Origin: Oceanipulchritudo coccoides
GTDB taxonomy: Bacteria > Verrucomicrobiota > Verrucomicrobiia > Opitutales > Oceanipulchritudinaceae
DNA: 64,000 nt
Reading direction: 5' to 3'
Assembly (NCBI RefSeq): GCF_010500615.1
Contig: NZ_JAAGNX010000003.1
Coordinates: forward strand, 310,001 to 374,000
Every line of letters starts with the position of its first letter. The first letter of the stretch is position 1. Positions 10,901 to 16,730 of the stretch are shown in pieces. A model generated the notes under the pieces. It was not told the origin of the DNA. It was given only the letters and a program-made list of their open reading frames with translations, and searched no databases. Made by a program: the position numbers and the translations under genes.

Positions 10901-12784
10901 GATGATGAACTCATTGGATGTCCCGTTGAATTCAAAGTCGAAGTCCGCAGTGGCACTGAAAACCGTCTCTCCCCCAGCGGTCAGGGTAAGGCTAAGTCCC
11001 GTTCCAACAAAGGACACATCCCCGCCGTCGTATTCAAACTCGAGCAGAGTGGCGGAAAACTCAAGACCGGCAAAACTGAAGGTCGCAGGTGTCCCTCTTA
11101 TCGATGCCTTGATGTAGACACTCCCCAAAGCTCCCGGCACCAAACCGATCACTGGTAGCGTGGCATCCGCTCCGGTTGTATTGATATCGAAATCAACCAA
11201 CCCGGTCAGGGTGAACGAACCACCAAAGTCCGGCCCGGTAGCAGTGGCATCACGTACCGCCGCGACCAATCCATCCGGAGTAAAGCGTATCGCGAAAGCA
11301 CTACTCGTCGTGGAAATAATCTGCTCGGAACCTGCCTCCAGATTGAAGGAGACATTGGAACCGGAAACCGTGACATCGTCACCGGATTTTTCCAAAGTCA
11401 GTAATGCGGCGGAGAAGGTGCCCCCGGCAATAGATATGTCGGCAGTCGGTCCGGATCCAGGTGACAGCTCAACACTGAAATAATTGGCCGGCAAATTAAC
11501 GACGGTTCCATCGATGTCCGTAACCAGACTCCCAGTCGTATTGAGCTTGAAAGTAAGGGATACATCAAAACTGATTGCCTGAGGAAATGCCGGTCCGGAA
11601 ACCAAAGTGACGGATGCCTGGGCAGCGACTCCTGAATCACTAATTTCAAAAATACCCGACCCACTCGCGCTCAAGACCTGAGTCCCGGAATTATCCGCGC
11701 CGGTCGACAAATCGATGTTCACACTGCTGAAAGTGTAACCGTCAGCGGTAAGACCCGTCGTCGGGTCGTAGGCAAGAGTCAGGTTTTCACCACCGGCTGT
11801 CACGACCCCGTCAAGGGCTGTCAGGAGGACTTGATCCAGGACAATGCTGAAGGATCCGCCGTCCGTCGCTGTTGAGGTGCTTATCGTATAGGTGGCAACA
11901 ACCGCATCATCACCTCCGTCCGGTCCATCTGTGATGCTCGCTGAGGCAAAGCTGCCCAATTCGAGATTCACCTCACCAGCGGCGATGGTGATTGTCCCGC
12001 TCCAGCCGTCTGTCGGATTATAGGTGATATCAGTGTTTGCGGTGATGACCGGCGAAATGAGTGAAAGGAGATCCGTTCCTAAAGTTTTTGTCAGATCGGT
12101 ATAATCAAAGACCTCGGCCACTCCGGGAGTGTAGGTCCCGTCACTGTATCCTGTGAGGATTGTATCAATAATCCCCATTATGTCCGTATCCGTGAGAGCG
12201 AGTTCACTATATGCGGGCTGCGGGCCTTCGACCACATGGGAAAGGGTACTAAAAAAGACAGGCTCTGTAGCCTGTCTACTGGTATTGAAATTACTAAATG
12301 AATCCCCTGCGGCTTTCGTCGTATTCAGTGAGGAATCTTCAACTTGCTGGTCCAACGCGGTTTCCAGAACTGGGGGACCATTTCCCGCATGCAAGGTCTG
12401 GACAATTTCTTCCGTCATCGACCACTCAGAAGCATTCACCTGATTGGCAGAAAGGATTTCGCTCTCGGGAACCTGCTGGGACTCATTTATGACAACTGTC
12501 AGTGCCTCCACAGGATCTAAACCAACAGAATTAGTCGTCGGCTCCTTGATATCAGTTTTCACTGAAGTGGCTTCCAGCAGAGATTTATCCTCAATGTCAA
12601 AGATGCCAGCCGCGTCCTCTTCCATGGCATTGACCGCTCGCGCTTCTTCCAAGTCGTCCACGACAATGATAGCACTCAAGGGATCTTCGAGGTCATCTGA
12701 ATTACCCAGTGAAGTAATGCCGGACAACCCGTCAGCAGACAGCAAGAGCCGGGGCTCCAAGCCCTCCAACTGAAAATTCTTCAC
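1..12784 (-). CDS. Giant LEPR-XLL repeat protein, adhesin-like (3' end outside window)
   Basis: One continuous reading frame runs from a GTG at 12784 through the left edge, giving 4261 codons with no stop seen; sampled positions near 12778, 9178, 7018, 5014, 2938 and 118 are all in the same frame. The N-terminus reads MKNFQLEGLEPRLLLSADG, the LEPR-XLL motif that opens large repetitive surface proteins. A low-complexity acidic stretch follows (to about residue 230). Then come many beta-rich modules of very roughly 150-200 residues with recurring patterns such as GxFxFxxSxxG, LGxxxFxxxGxLxLxxxG and xFNTT. EF-hand-like loops occur near 5240-5290 (DESGDGVLDVDE) and 5560-5610 (DTDGDEEVDPSE). RTX nonapeptides lie at about residues 3250-3380 and DT(I/F/L)NV repeats from about 3600 to the edge. 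The GTG is preceded by GGGGAAG about 12 bases upstream; an in-frame TTG at 12805 is the alternative. Role inferred: calcium-stabilised cell-surface or secreted adhesin. Individual modules match no family I can name. Confidence 0.88.
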   Translation of the reverse strand, partial: MKNFQLEGLEPRLLLSADGLSGITSLGNSDDLEDPLSAIIVVDDLEEARAVNAMEEDAAGIFDIEDKSLLEATSVKTDIKEPTTNSVGLDPVEALTVVINESQQVPESEILSANQVNASEWSMTEEIVQTLHAGNGPPVLETALDQQVEDSSLNTTKAAGDSFSNFNTSRQATEPVFFSTLSHVVEGPQPAYSELALTDTDIMGIIDTILTGYSDGTYTPGVAEVFDYTDLTKTLGTDLLSLISPVITANTDITYNPTDGWSGTITIAAGEVNLELGSFASASITDGPDGGDDAVVATYTISTSTATDGGSFSIVLDQVLLTALDGVVTAGGENLTLAYDPTTGLTADGYTFSSVNIDLSTGADNSGTQVLSASGSGIFEISDSGVAAQASVTLVSGPAFPQAISFDVSLTFKLNTTGSLVTDIDGTVVNLPANYFSVELSPGSGPTADISIAGGTFSAALLTLEKSGDDVTVSGSNVSFNLEAGSEQIISTTSSAFAIRFTPDGLVAAVRDATATGPDFGGSFTLTGLVDFDINTTGADATLPVIGLVPGALGSVYIKASIRGTPATFSFAGLEFSATLLEFEYDGGDVSFVGTGLSLTLTAGGETVFSATADFDFEFNGTSNEFIINSATITVTSGLSVGSFLNITTPSVSLTNVVINSSGLVSGELLITAGAVVLFDDQPYTASVTDRDNATTDDDDEFGITGEFNLTTGAFELTLDAFELVLGEVFTASAVGVVIGYDPEIVGDQDLVEIDSGTITFPKLDNLSVALENFILSTNGFRFESLVINVPGEQSLGSVLTISNFTITFTDFVVDFDALDTISGTLSISVASATLFPSGPITASVEDTDSDGVGLIITFVFVDGAFERLEINADKVTFDISTYLTLTATGVVINTDPPDARPFVVEFTSISGTFNAGPLENLTVAAENIGITDEGKLRALPEGDFVVRITDFSSDSLASIGWPSFLGFELSLLELKWENIENAPEDFTIRLSGSITTFFDLGSDSGLVISGGVEDLVIDIGLLAEGKFPFTSVGGFFVYLKGPLFGGEVEVGLSARIVRIDTSTDPYTLLAETADPNGPNVESVFCVALLGGFSVPGIGMSMRLAMSSRGPLAFYVSADIPILLDPNTGLTLGGLRGGVEFSKEIPTPEDAFALRDPEFAPPGEKTMDQWIEELELQVLQQVIDDVSFDNPLAILTSPITISAGATLYTSYTSELVFRAEVDVSIDTTGKILINASAVFGDTLNAKTYLFGDLSQIAQGTGRFVFLVDLPEAFAGLDPLLTVYGEIKFEFLMVGGDPMTTAELQALYLKDRFVDTFEIETATTVEEFDLTYAPSSRANVIVEVNDSPVTTFTFADDILTLTDDLSPGDSVTVSYKVEGEEVTQSEEVPLGDTWTEVTLSNVPIVSELPATDAAVATEIGLVVSVDDTELTYGTDYTLDAATWTVTFATAVAEESAIVLTYQTFKTFADEAATPDPELTFKITIAGGALFSLPGDLYAAADGQLILSFSATQFKLSFSAKMDVSLIGNIGQAAGEFVVQYGGDEWGVWGAVEFSAGEGLTEFLGAGGIHLTGIVRLSLNSTDEAKVVTLNFPLPGAFPPYAPEELNAVPVTIKPLSFTLTIQADVAFRPAGLDFQLFRVNGFFYFELSNEGIEVFATGSLFLGPEGGEILEFQCTLLLLVKFTVLETVEFGGFEFDIVGPYGFGGRIILALSVDAGAIGIPGISFNAVFSMVINTTMERLEFEIPVLDPEVPTIMGPNPDFYAGLPGEEALIPYEIDDAGTRKIIIPAGAPPSGDFDPADWTPDSAGVYLYIFGGGDIQFLDALSMTGTFTIIAQVTPTEITFRLEFTMNLDLDPLGIVLATGSLEISAEGVLANIAIAAGISLGEGLPIGFTLSGLFALEINTKDIPGTVLRPAIDPDTFLPTGETEEIEVAEHTVRIFVAGSVVINGLAEGKGGFQIEFSDDGLILLWSGNFTLLAGDVPLLAFRASGAVVLNDAGAAGRLSLSVYDSGLAIPGISFGGSFHAVFNLTSSRQVIDVPATLALEGPDLTEGNEGEVISYKVWENQAIMPKGAPPDSLTNVTAPDWDPADTGTAEPYFVVLGSGSITLMGLVDITGIFQIQVSPSQVVIAIQAGLDLDVLGTPLFSFDVVGELLLRPDGAAGILALSLSTGTPDILGSFGFSLSATFQLEFKAIVGDVTQTFSGYVFGNDGTVSGPTDLTLASGTYLRVTSGGTLTVLDFYNFSGKFVFEISDTGLSMYAYAYLQLGFIGSIYCEGGIILDSDGLVARFEAVIDFSSAAFGISLYGGVRISLNTTGDGAWFPDDSSPDNWVDPGLLVQGFVDINIFDIVFLSGNIGFQLGQQTDVVMADGSTKTVSITSLSATNVVAFVGANGPYWTDTDGDEEVDPSELNGDSVGFHVTDLDFGMLFMESVGFGDTGFYLALKLNIFDFGLVNVPGVTASGSFNVELNVGIGLSGFDPSIVPVDLSASFGEAVVLFDLLDESGDGVLDVDEQNDAFTSGYIGVDITSVSQLTAVLDSGSGPPDGLLEMSEVEGFLSSSYKSANAAALSALDANSNGRVESGFEVFTGDSSAPVMLDFDDFQITVQLGGEIGLAGIFRLSGVFLFELDPNGLTAFLAATLEIGPDIGAIPGSKIFNMSALGALVINGDGIAADIDVSLSVGGALSSVISFNASARVIFNYTGSDQSITIPARFVEYLTGVTDLSEIPGSTIADSPGLEGLVVEGEGDLDSRFTVHTDGSATFTISGGAPRLDGTFEPDGSYFLVSLNGQLTIVSAFVITADFQLKVSSLGLEMGFNGDIDIGGFITLDIDGGAVIEGGVFAAYLSVAVDFNVIGVNINGVAILEINSGTGLKTVYDAEGTGHPVTGNTYMVTFNVEIDLFGFFTANGFIYAGLVDGNFAINVVATLDFYGEDFVSIEGYFSVSSSGAVTFRFTGTVTLDLTYMGFGLSGNLSITITNTSFTGSGSVAIVLFGESFNIAAAELTVNWGDGSWSIYVEGPLSVWLRVSGNADGSYTITGGLGFLEDVLEALGDAAEAVAEAVVDAAEAVWDALTSLGQAILEFGEDVLEFIDGILTDIGDFFEGLFDEIASWFKSKKTEVEAKTIYPQYTYTTSLSSSGVLTITNNNTSSIDNELALAVVDTSEGMKLIVDAPDFTDSVLVAVSRYYTRYYYWDGWPPFGQWSSWSLQSTDNIYRNITFSNMQSFDVADVTQIVINGNGADEVIVLDPDSIDIDTDVYAAGGNDVIVTGSGDDYVEAGSGNDIVFTNDGDDILKGEAGNDKLMGGFGDDELYGGIGNDLLDENECRTDQLTLITETNILSGGDGVDILLGSPGRDTIEGGDDNDVITGLANDDTYVFRNDYGTDNLVDGLGVETMDFSAMTHNLDAALTDSGFTASAGTGNYLFVDDVIPIKTFKLGSGNDDFAISAFPVNPSIPAIPVILITDAGGADTYDLDLDPADAALNLSRINILDNGGSVDSIDLDLDSTGLQLYIHPQAVLLDNFELTYNSGVEEVNITDNALSTTVTTSPSSGLTELLIGSEVSLTSATGGPITLLGRGDVTLEAGSLISTTGNVTIYGDNDDLDSNGAVIQLLGTINAGAVMVHGGDDDDTVTIGNVTSGTETTIWTYGGSDTINVRTINAETTVNAGNDNDTINVGSLAPATGGNVNGIDAGLIVNGDGGSDTLNVDDTGDTTANTGVLTGTQITGLGMGGSIAYDSIATLNINLGSGGDTFTVESTHASATNLNSNSGNDIINVRTISGTTTVDSGNGSDTINVGNEAGTVNDISAALIIEGNNPASGSDTLTIDDTGDTVGNTGILTSTTVTGLGMAVGITYTGIEHLIISLGSGGDTFTINSTHGSATSPYQEETILNTGAGSDTVHINNVTDLLMVNGQDDVDTLNINGTGTGSVSTLHGNNGNDIFNIRAMNGEVEVFGDAGNDTVNVGSVAPSLPGVPTNPTGNIDAINGLLAVDGGAGINDILNVDDSNPATTNKSGTLTGTTIRGLGLEEGIDYTTLETLNIWLASGANTFTINSTHAGETTVSTAAGADTLHINDVNGVLVVNGEADADTFNVNGTSAGSDSTLNGDGGNDTFNVRAMSGPVTANGNDGSDTFNVGSQAPATGGNVNGIDASLIVNGNGGTDTLNVDDTGDTAANTGTLTSTLITGLGMGGNITYGTIATLNINLGSGGDTFIIESTHFSATNLNANGGSDTINVRTISGTTTVDSGTGSDTINVGSLAPASGGT
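2640..3030 (-). repeat. RTX-type calcium-binding nonapeptide block
   Basis: On the minus strand this stretch encodes consecutive GGxGxDxLx-like motifs, for example GDDILKGEAGNDKLMGG, followed by GDDELYGGIGNDLL and later GGDGVDILLG. RTX nonapeptides of this kind bind calcium and fold after secretion, often in type I-secreted proteins. The block sits about 3250 residues into the giant protein, between the beta-module body and the DTINV repeats. Confidence 0.85.
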
Positions 12785-13105
12785 ATCTGTTAATTGCTTC
12801 CCCAAAGCAGTAACGCTCCATCCCCTCAGTCAAGGGATACTAAATAATCCCTTAGCCGATGAAGTTTCCCTATAAAAACAACGGAATAGGGTCAATCATT
12901 TAATTTTTAAGCGATTATTCATTAGAAAAACTAATTAGAACCACTAGGTTTGCACAAAATATTCAAATTCATTAAATATTAAACCGTCCATGCCCACCCT
13001 ACAACCCGTCGACAGCAGGAAATCAACCACTCAGATGGCTTAGCATTGATATCAGCAGTACCTGATTAAACATATAATTAATTTAACTCTCCAAATCTTC
13101 AAATC
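12785..13105. promoter_or_regulatory. Divergent intergenic region between giant gene and DNRLRE gene
   Basis: This 321-base AT-rich gap holds no convincing gene and must contain the two divergent promoters. For the plus gene at 13106 a TATAAT lies at 13073-13078 with no well-spaced -35 box. For the giant minus gene a TTGACC-like hexamer (plus-strand 12890-12895) faces a TATAGG-like box (about 12869-12874) at a spacing near 15, which is suboptimal. Both assignments are weak sequence readings. Confidence 0.35.
12832..12853. promoter_or_regulatory. Inverted repeat upstream of the giant gene start
   Basis: AAGGGAT at 12832-12838 and ATCCCTT at 12847-12853 form a perfect 7-base inverted repeat around an 8-base spacer. 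It lies about 50 bases upstream of the GTG start of the giant gene, between the candidate promoter and the start codon. It could be an operator or a leader hairpin; nothing in the sequence decides between them. Confidence 0.4.
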
Positions 13106-13987
13106 ATGAATAAATCTACAAGAATCTTCCTTTCCGGACTGTGCGCGACTCTGGTTGCTGCCAGCCACCAAATCCAAGCGGAATCAATCACCCTTGAGCC
13201 CTCGAAAGATAACTCGATGTTTGAGGAGGCTGATGAAAGCAATGGGCAGGGAACATACCTTTTTGCGGGCCAGACTGCCCCGCGTAACAATAGTGCCCGA
13301 CGCCGGGCCTTGCTCCAATTTGACCTCAACGGGCAAATTCCGGCGGGAGCGGTGATTGAATCGGTTTCCCTTGAGCTGAGCATGAACAAGACGATCACGG
13401 GCAACCAGGCCATGACCCTGCACAGGCTGGCAAAGGATTGGGGCGAAGGCGCCTCGGATGCATCAGGACAGGAGGGACGTGGCACAGCAGCCCAGGCAGG
13501 AGATGTCACATGGACTCATACTTTCTATTCCGACCAGTTCTGGTCAACTGTCGGGGGTGATTATGAGCCGACTCCATCAGCGACCCAGTCCGTGGCAGGG
13601 GGAACCGTATCATCCCCTGTGGTCTACACATGGAGCGACAAGGGAATGGTGGCTGACGTCCAGTCGTGGATTGAAGCCCCGGAAACAAATTTTGGTTGGA
13701 TCCTGATTGGTCTGGAGGGCGTCACCAGCGCCAAGCGGTTTTATAGTCGCGAGCATACTGTCGCAGCCCAGCGTCCACAATTGACCATCACCTTCAGCAC
13801 ACCTGGGGCGGGATGGGCTGGCTACTTGATCAGAGAAGACGGACGTAGTGTGGACACCGATGGCTGGATCGGTATTGTCGATGTTGCCAATGCTCCGTGG
13901 ATCTACAATTACACACTCGACAACTACCTCTACGCGCCCGAGGAAAACATCAACGAAGCGGGCGGCTGGCTCTGGGTCAGTAAGTAG
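13106..13987 (+). CDS. Exported DNRLRE-domain protein with W-rich C-terminal domain
   Basis: The 293-residue product starts with a signal peptide (MNKSTRIFLSGLCATLVAAS, likely cut after IQA). The body (about residues 25-232) has the hallmarks of the DNRLRE/CBM96-like beta-sandwich: an early SxDNSMFE strand, ARRRALLQFDL, a VESVSLELSM-like strand, a late WSDKGMVADVQSWI and GWILIGLEG, and a closing RPQLTITF. Family members are extracellular and associated with polysaccharide binding. Residues about 238-293 form a separate Trp/Tyr-rich domain (DTDGWIGIVDV, PWIYNYTLDNYLYAPEE, GGWLWV) that recurs at the C-termini of the proteins at 49037-49996 and 53132-53995. The methyltransferase gene follows after only 4 bases, so it may be co-transcribed with the polyketide cassette, though a functional link is not evident. 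Confidence 0.85.
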   Translation: MNKSTRIFLSGLCATLVAASHQIQAESITLEPSKDNSMFEEADESNGQGTYLFAGQTAPRNNSARRRALLQFDLNGQIPAGAVIESVSLELSMNKTITGNQAMTLHRLAKDWGEGASDASGQEGRGTAAQAGDVTWTHTFYSDQFWSTVGGDYEPTPSATQSVAGGTVSSPVVYTWSDKGMVADVQSWIEAPETNFGWILIGLEGVTSAKRFYSREHTVAAQRPQLTITFSTPGAGWAGYLIREDGRSVDTDGWIGIVDVANAPWIYNYTLDNYLYAPEENINEAGGWLWVSK

Positions 13988-13991
13988 CGAC

Positions 13992-14645
13992 ATGCCCCGC
14001 ATTGTCGAACCGGAGCTACTCGACACGCTTCCTCCGGATGATCCGGCTGCCTTGGCCAGCCGAAAAGATCTAAGGTTGTACAATCACCTGATGGGTAACT
14101 TCCAGTGGTTCAAAAAAAAATTGGCCCAAGGCGGTTATCCGAAAAGCATAATTGAGCTCGGTGCGGGCGATGGAAGCCTTGCTCTGTATCTAAAAAATCA
14201 TGACTGCTTTCAACCCGACACAGTCTACACCGGTGTCGACTTGATACCAGCACCAGCCAACTGGCCCGGAATCTGGACATGGGAAATGGTGGACTTGGTC
14301 GACCTGGATCTGATCCGGAGCCCTTCTACCCTTCTGGCCAACCTGATTCTGCACCAGTTTACAGATGAAGAACTCACCCGCCTGGGAAAAAAGATCTCCG
14401 CTTCCAACATCAAGCGCCTTTTGATTTGCGAACCCGCAAGGCGTCGCCTTCACATCTGGCAGATCAGGCTATCGCGTTTGTTGGGTTGCCATCCCGTCAG
14501 CCTGCACGACGGGCAAGTCAGTATCCGCGCGGGATTTCGCCGTGATGAGTTGGTCCGCATTATGGGCCTCAAGAATACCGAGTGGAAGATCACTTTTTCG
14601 GAGACCTTCATGGGCGCCAACCGTTTAATTTGTACCCGACGATGA
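13992..14645 (+). CDS. Class I SAM-dependent methyltransferase of type III PKS cassette
   Basis: This encodes 217 residues from ATG 13992, four bases after the preceding stop. An upstream in-frame ATG at 13848 would overlap the DNRLRE gene and is less likely. Motif I of class I methyltransferases is clear at residues 53-67 (IIELGAGDGSLALYL), followed by an acidic VDLIPAP strand end at the expected position. No substrate-defining motif is recognisable. The ATG of the next gene overlaps its stop (ATGA), indicating translational coupling with the flavoprotein and then the type III polyketide synthase. By analogy with SrsB in streptomycete phenolic-lipid operons it could O- or C-methylate the polyketide product; that is inference. 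Confidence 0.85.
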   Translation: MPRIVEPELLDTLPPDDPAALASRKDLRLYNHLMGNFQWFKKKLAQGGYPKSIIELGAGDGSLALYLKNHDCFQPDTVYTGVDLIPAPANWPGIWTWEMVDLVDLDLIRSPSTLLANLILHQFTDEELTRLGKKISASNIKRLLICEPARRRLHIWQIRLSRLLGCHPVSLHDGQVSIRAGFRRDELVRIMGLKNTEWKITFSETFMGANRLICTRR

Positions 14646-15658
14646 AGAAGATAACCATTATCGGGGGCGGACTTGGAGGGCTTGCGCTGGCCAATGGCCT
14701 TAGGCTGGCGGACGTGCCGGTCGAAGTCATGGAAGCCGGGCACTATCCAAGGCATCGGGTGTGCGGCGAATTCATGGCTGGGCTGACGGAGCAGACAATC
14801 CAGGACCTTGGACTGAAGAGCTGTTTTGTCGATGCGCTTCGCCATTCCACCACGTGCTTTTTCAGCAAAGGAAAGGCAATCCGGACCTACGCCCTGCCAA
14901 GTCCAGTCCTTGGGATCAGCCGCCACACACTGGATCTGCGGATGGCAAACCTTGTCCGGGAGCGGGGTGGCATTGTCCGGGAAGGGGTTCGAGCTGACTT
15001 GAGCCCGGGCAACGGGATTATCCAGACCGGCGGAAACAAGCCAAAAGCAGGTGGTTTCAGTGGCATGAAGGGCCACTGGGGTGACCTCGAAACCCGGGCA
15101 GACCTCGAGATGCACATGGGCGAACACTCCTATGTCGGCCTGTCAGCCGTGGAAAATGGCGATATCAATGTCTGCGGCCTCTTTAAACAAATCGCCGTCG
15201 GAGAATTCGGCTCACGTCTGGACAGGTTTCTCGCGACGCTCGAAAGGAACGGTCTCGGATATCTCGCCAAACGTCTCTCCAAGGCCAATCTTCGGGAGGA
15301 TAGCCTATGCTCTGTCGCGGGGCTCCACTACAACTCAATCAGGGGGCATTTCCGGGGAACGCTGGGAGATCGTCATCGCCTCATCCCGCCCTTCACGGGA
15401 AACGGCATGACCATCGCCATCGAGAGTGCGGCATCTGTCCTTCCCTTGGCAGTCGCCTATGCCGAAGGTCGCCTGGCATGGGAGCAATTTCTTGAAGAGA
15501 GCGATACTCGCCTGCGTGAGCAATTCGCGCATCGCTACAGGACGGCCAATCTCCTTCACCCCTTCCTGCTCTCCCCTTCCCTGCAGTCAATTCTCACAAT
15601 CCTCTCGCGAGCACGCCTGTTGCCATTCCCGGCCTTATACAAGTTGACGCATGCCTGA
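14642..15658 (+). CDS. FAD-dependent oxidoreductase (geranylgeranyl-reductase/hydroxylase-like)
   Basis: The start is the ATG at 14642 that overlaps the methyltransferase stop, giving 338 residues. The N-terminus carries a textbook FAD Rossmann fold (ITIIGGGLGGLALANGL, acidic strand end VMEAG). The RHRVCGEFM segment is typical of the geranylgeranyl reductase-like flavoprotein family. A second FAD-contact motif appears late (GDRHRLIPPFTGNGMTIAIE). No signal peptide is seen. It lies between the methyltransferase and the type III PKS, where SrsC-like flavoproteins hydroxylate alkylresorcinols in known phenolic-lipid operons. Reduction or hydroxylation of the PKS product is therefore the likely role, but the sequence does not say which. 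Confidence 0.85.
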   Translation: MKKITIIGGGLGGLALANGLRLADVPVEVMEAGHYPRHRVCGEFMAGLTEQTIQDLGLKSCFVDALRHSTTCFFSKGKAIRTYALPSPVLGISRHTLDLRMANLVRERGGIVREGVRADLSPGNGIIQTGGNKPKAGGFSGMKGHWGDLETRADLEMHMGEHSYVGLSAVENGDINVCGLFKQIAVGEFGSRLDRFLATLERNGLGYLAKRLSKANLREDSLCSVAGLHYNSIRGHFRGTLGDRHRLIPPFTGNGMTIAIESAASVLPLAVAYAEGRLAWEQFLEESDTRLREQFAHRYRTANLLHPFLLSPSLQSILTILSRARLLPFPALYKLTHA

Positions 15659-15683
15659 GACCTGTCCCACTTAACGAAACCAG

Positions 15684-16730
15684 ATGTATTTATTGTCACT
15701 CGAAACCGCAGATCCTGAGACCTTTTTTACGCAGCAGGAATGCCTCGAAATCTTCCTGCGCTCAAAAGCTCCCAAGAGGATGAGAAAACGCTCTGCCTTG
15801 CTTATGGAGAAAGTGCTCATGCGCAACAATGGCATTGGAAAACGCGGTTTTTCGTATCCGGAAATCGATACAATTTTTGATGCTAATCCGGGAAAACTGA
15901 ACCAGGTCTTCGAGCAGAAAGCCCCGGAACTTGGTACACGGGCGCTTGAGAAGGCCCTTGAAGCAGCCGGCATGTCACCCGATGAACTGGACGGGCTAAT
16001 CGTCTGCACCTGCACCGGCTACCTCTGTCCGGGGTTAAGCAGCTTCATTGCCCAACAGGTTGGTGTCCGGGACTCAGCGGAGTTGACCGATCTTGTCGGC
16101 ATGGGCTGCGGCGCAGCCATTCCTTCACTCAGACAGGCATCGCACCGGATTGCCGCAGACCCGGACAGCCGGATAGCCGTCATCGCAGTGGAAGTCTGTT
16201 CCGCCGCTTTCTATCTCGACGATGACCCCGGGGTCATCATCAGTGCCTGCCTTTTTGGTGACGGGGCCGCCGCCAGCATCTGGACAGGAAACGCCAAAGC
16301 CGGTGCATGGAAGGCGTCACGTTTTGACAGCCTGCATCTTCCGGATAAGCGACAGCTTCTTCGCTTTGAAAATGCCAATGGCGCACTGCGGAACCGGTTA
16401 AGCAAGGATATACCGGATGAGGCCGCCAAAGCCGTTCGCACGCTCTATGATGCATCGCTTAATCGAGGCATGAATCCCCATGGGCTTACCCTCCTCCCCC
16501 ACACCGGCGGACGCGATGTCCTCGACTCGATGGAAGAGGCCTTCCCCGGTGAGAAATTTCCTCTAAGCCGCAATGTCCTGAAGAACCATGGCAACATGAG
16601 CAGCCCCTCGGTCCTCTATGTGCTCAAGGAAGCCCTCAACAGTGGTGCAGATTCAAACCAACTCTGGCTGACCAGCTTCGGGGCAGGATTTACTGCCTAC
16701 TGTTGTTGTCTGGGACGAGAAACTTACTAA
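15684..16730 (+). CDS. Type III polyketide synthase (chalcone/stilbene synthase family)
   Basis: The 348-residue product is the usual length for a homodimeric type III PKS. The thiolase-fold catalytic triad is complete: Cys142 in DLVGMGCGAAIPSL, His273 in LLPHTGG and Asn304 in NHGNMSSPS. The CTCTGYLCPGLSSF and LFGDGAAASIW segments are further family signatures. These enzymes extend a fatty-acyl or aryl CoA with malonyl-CoA to give resorcinols, pyrones or related aromatics. The gene closes a cassette with a methyltransferase and an FAD oxidoreductase, 25 bases after the latter, and its stop overlaps by four bases the stop of the convergent FGE-fold gene. Phenolic lipid, quinone or pyrone formation is likely; the product cannot be predicted from sequence alone. 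Confidence 0.92.
   Translation: MYLLSLETADPETFFTQQECLEIFLRSKAPKRMRKRSALLMEKVLMRNNGIGKRGFSYPEIDTIFDANPGKLNQVFEQKAPELGTRALEKALEAAGMSPDELDGLIVCTCTGYLCPGLSSFIAQQVGVRDSAELTDLVGMGCGAAIPSLRQASHRIAADPDSRIAVIAVEVCSAAFYLDDDPGVIISACLFGDGAAASIWTGNAKAGAWKASRFDSLHLPDKRQLLRFENANGALRNRLSKDIPDEAAKAVRTLYDASLNRGMNPHGLTLLPHTGGRDVLDSMEEAFPGEKFPLSRNVLKNHGNMSSPSVLYVLKEALNSGADSNQLWLTSFGAGFTAYCCCLGRETY

Noticed and set aside
222-12773. Many plus-strand open frames (for example 222-701, 9693-10736, 6410-6958) opposite the giant gene
   Set aside because: They are Pro/Ser/Arg-rich antisense products of a long continuous minus-strand frame with clear motifs, and have no domain, start context or spacing of real genes.
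1-12784. The giant gene as a decayed pseudogene
   Set aside because: The frame is unbroken at every position sampled over 12.8 kb and the N-terminus has an intact LEPR-XLL motif.
13848-13991. Longer start for the methyltransferase at 13848
   Set aside because: It would overlap the end of the DNRLRE gene in another frame, and the residues are not methyltransferase-like; ATG 13992 fits better.
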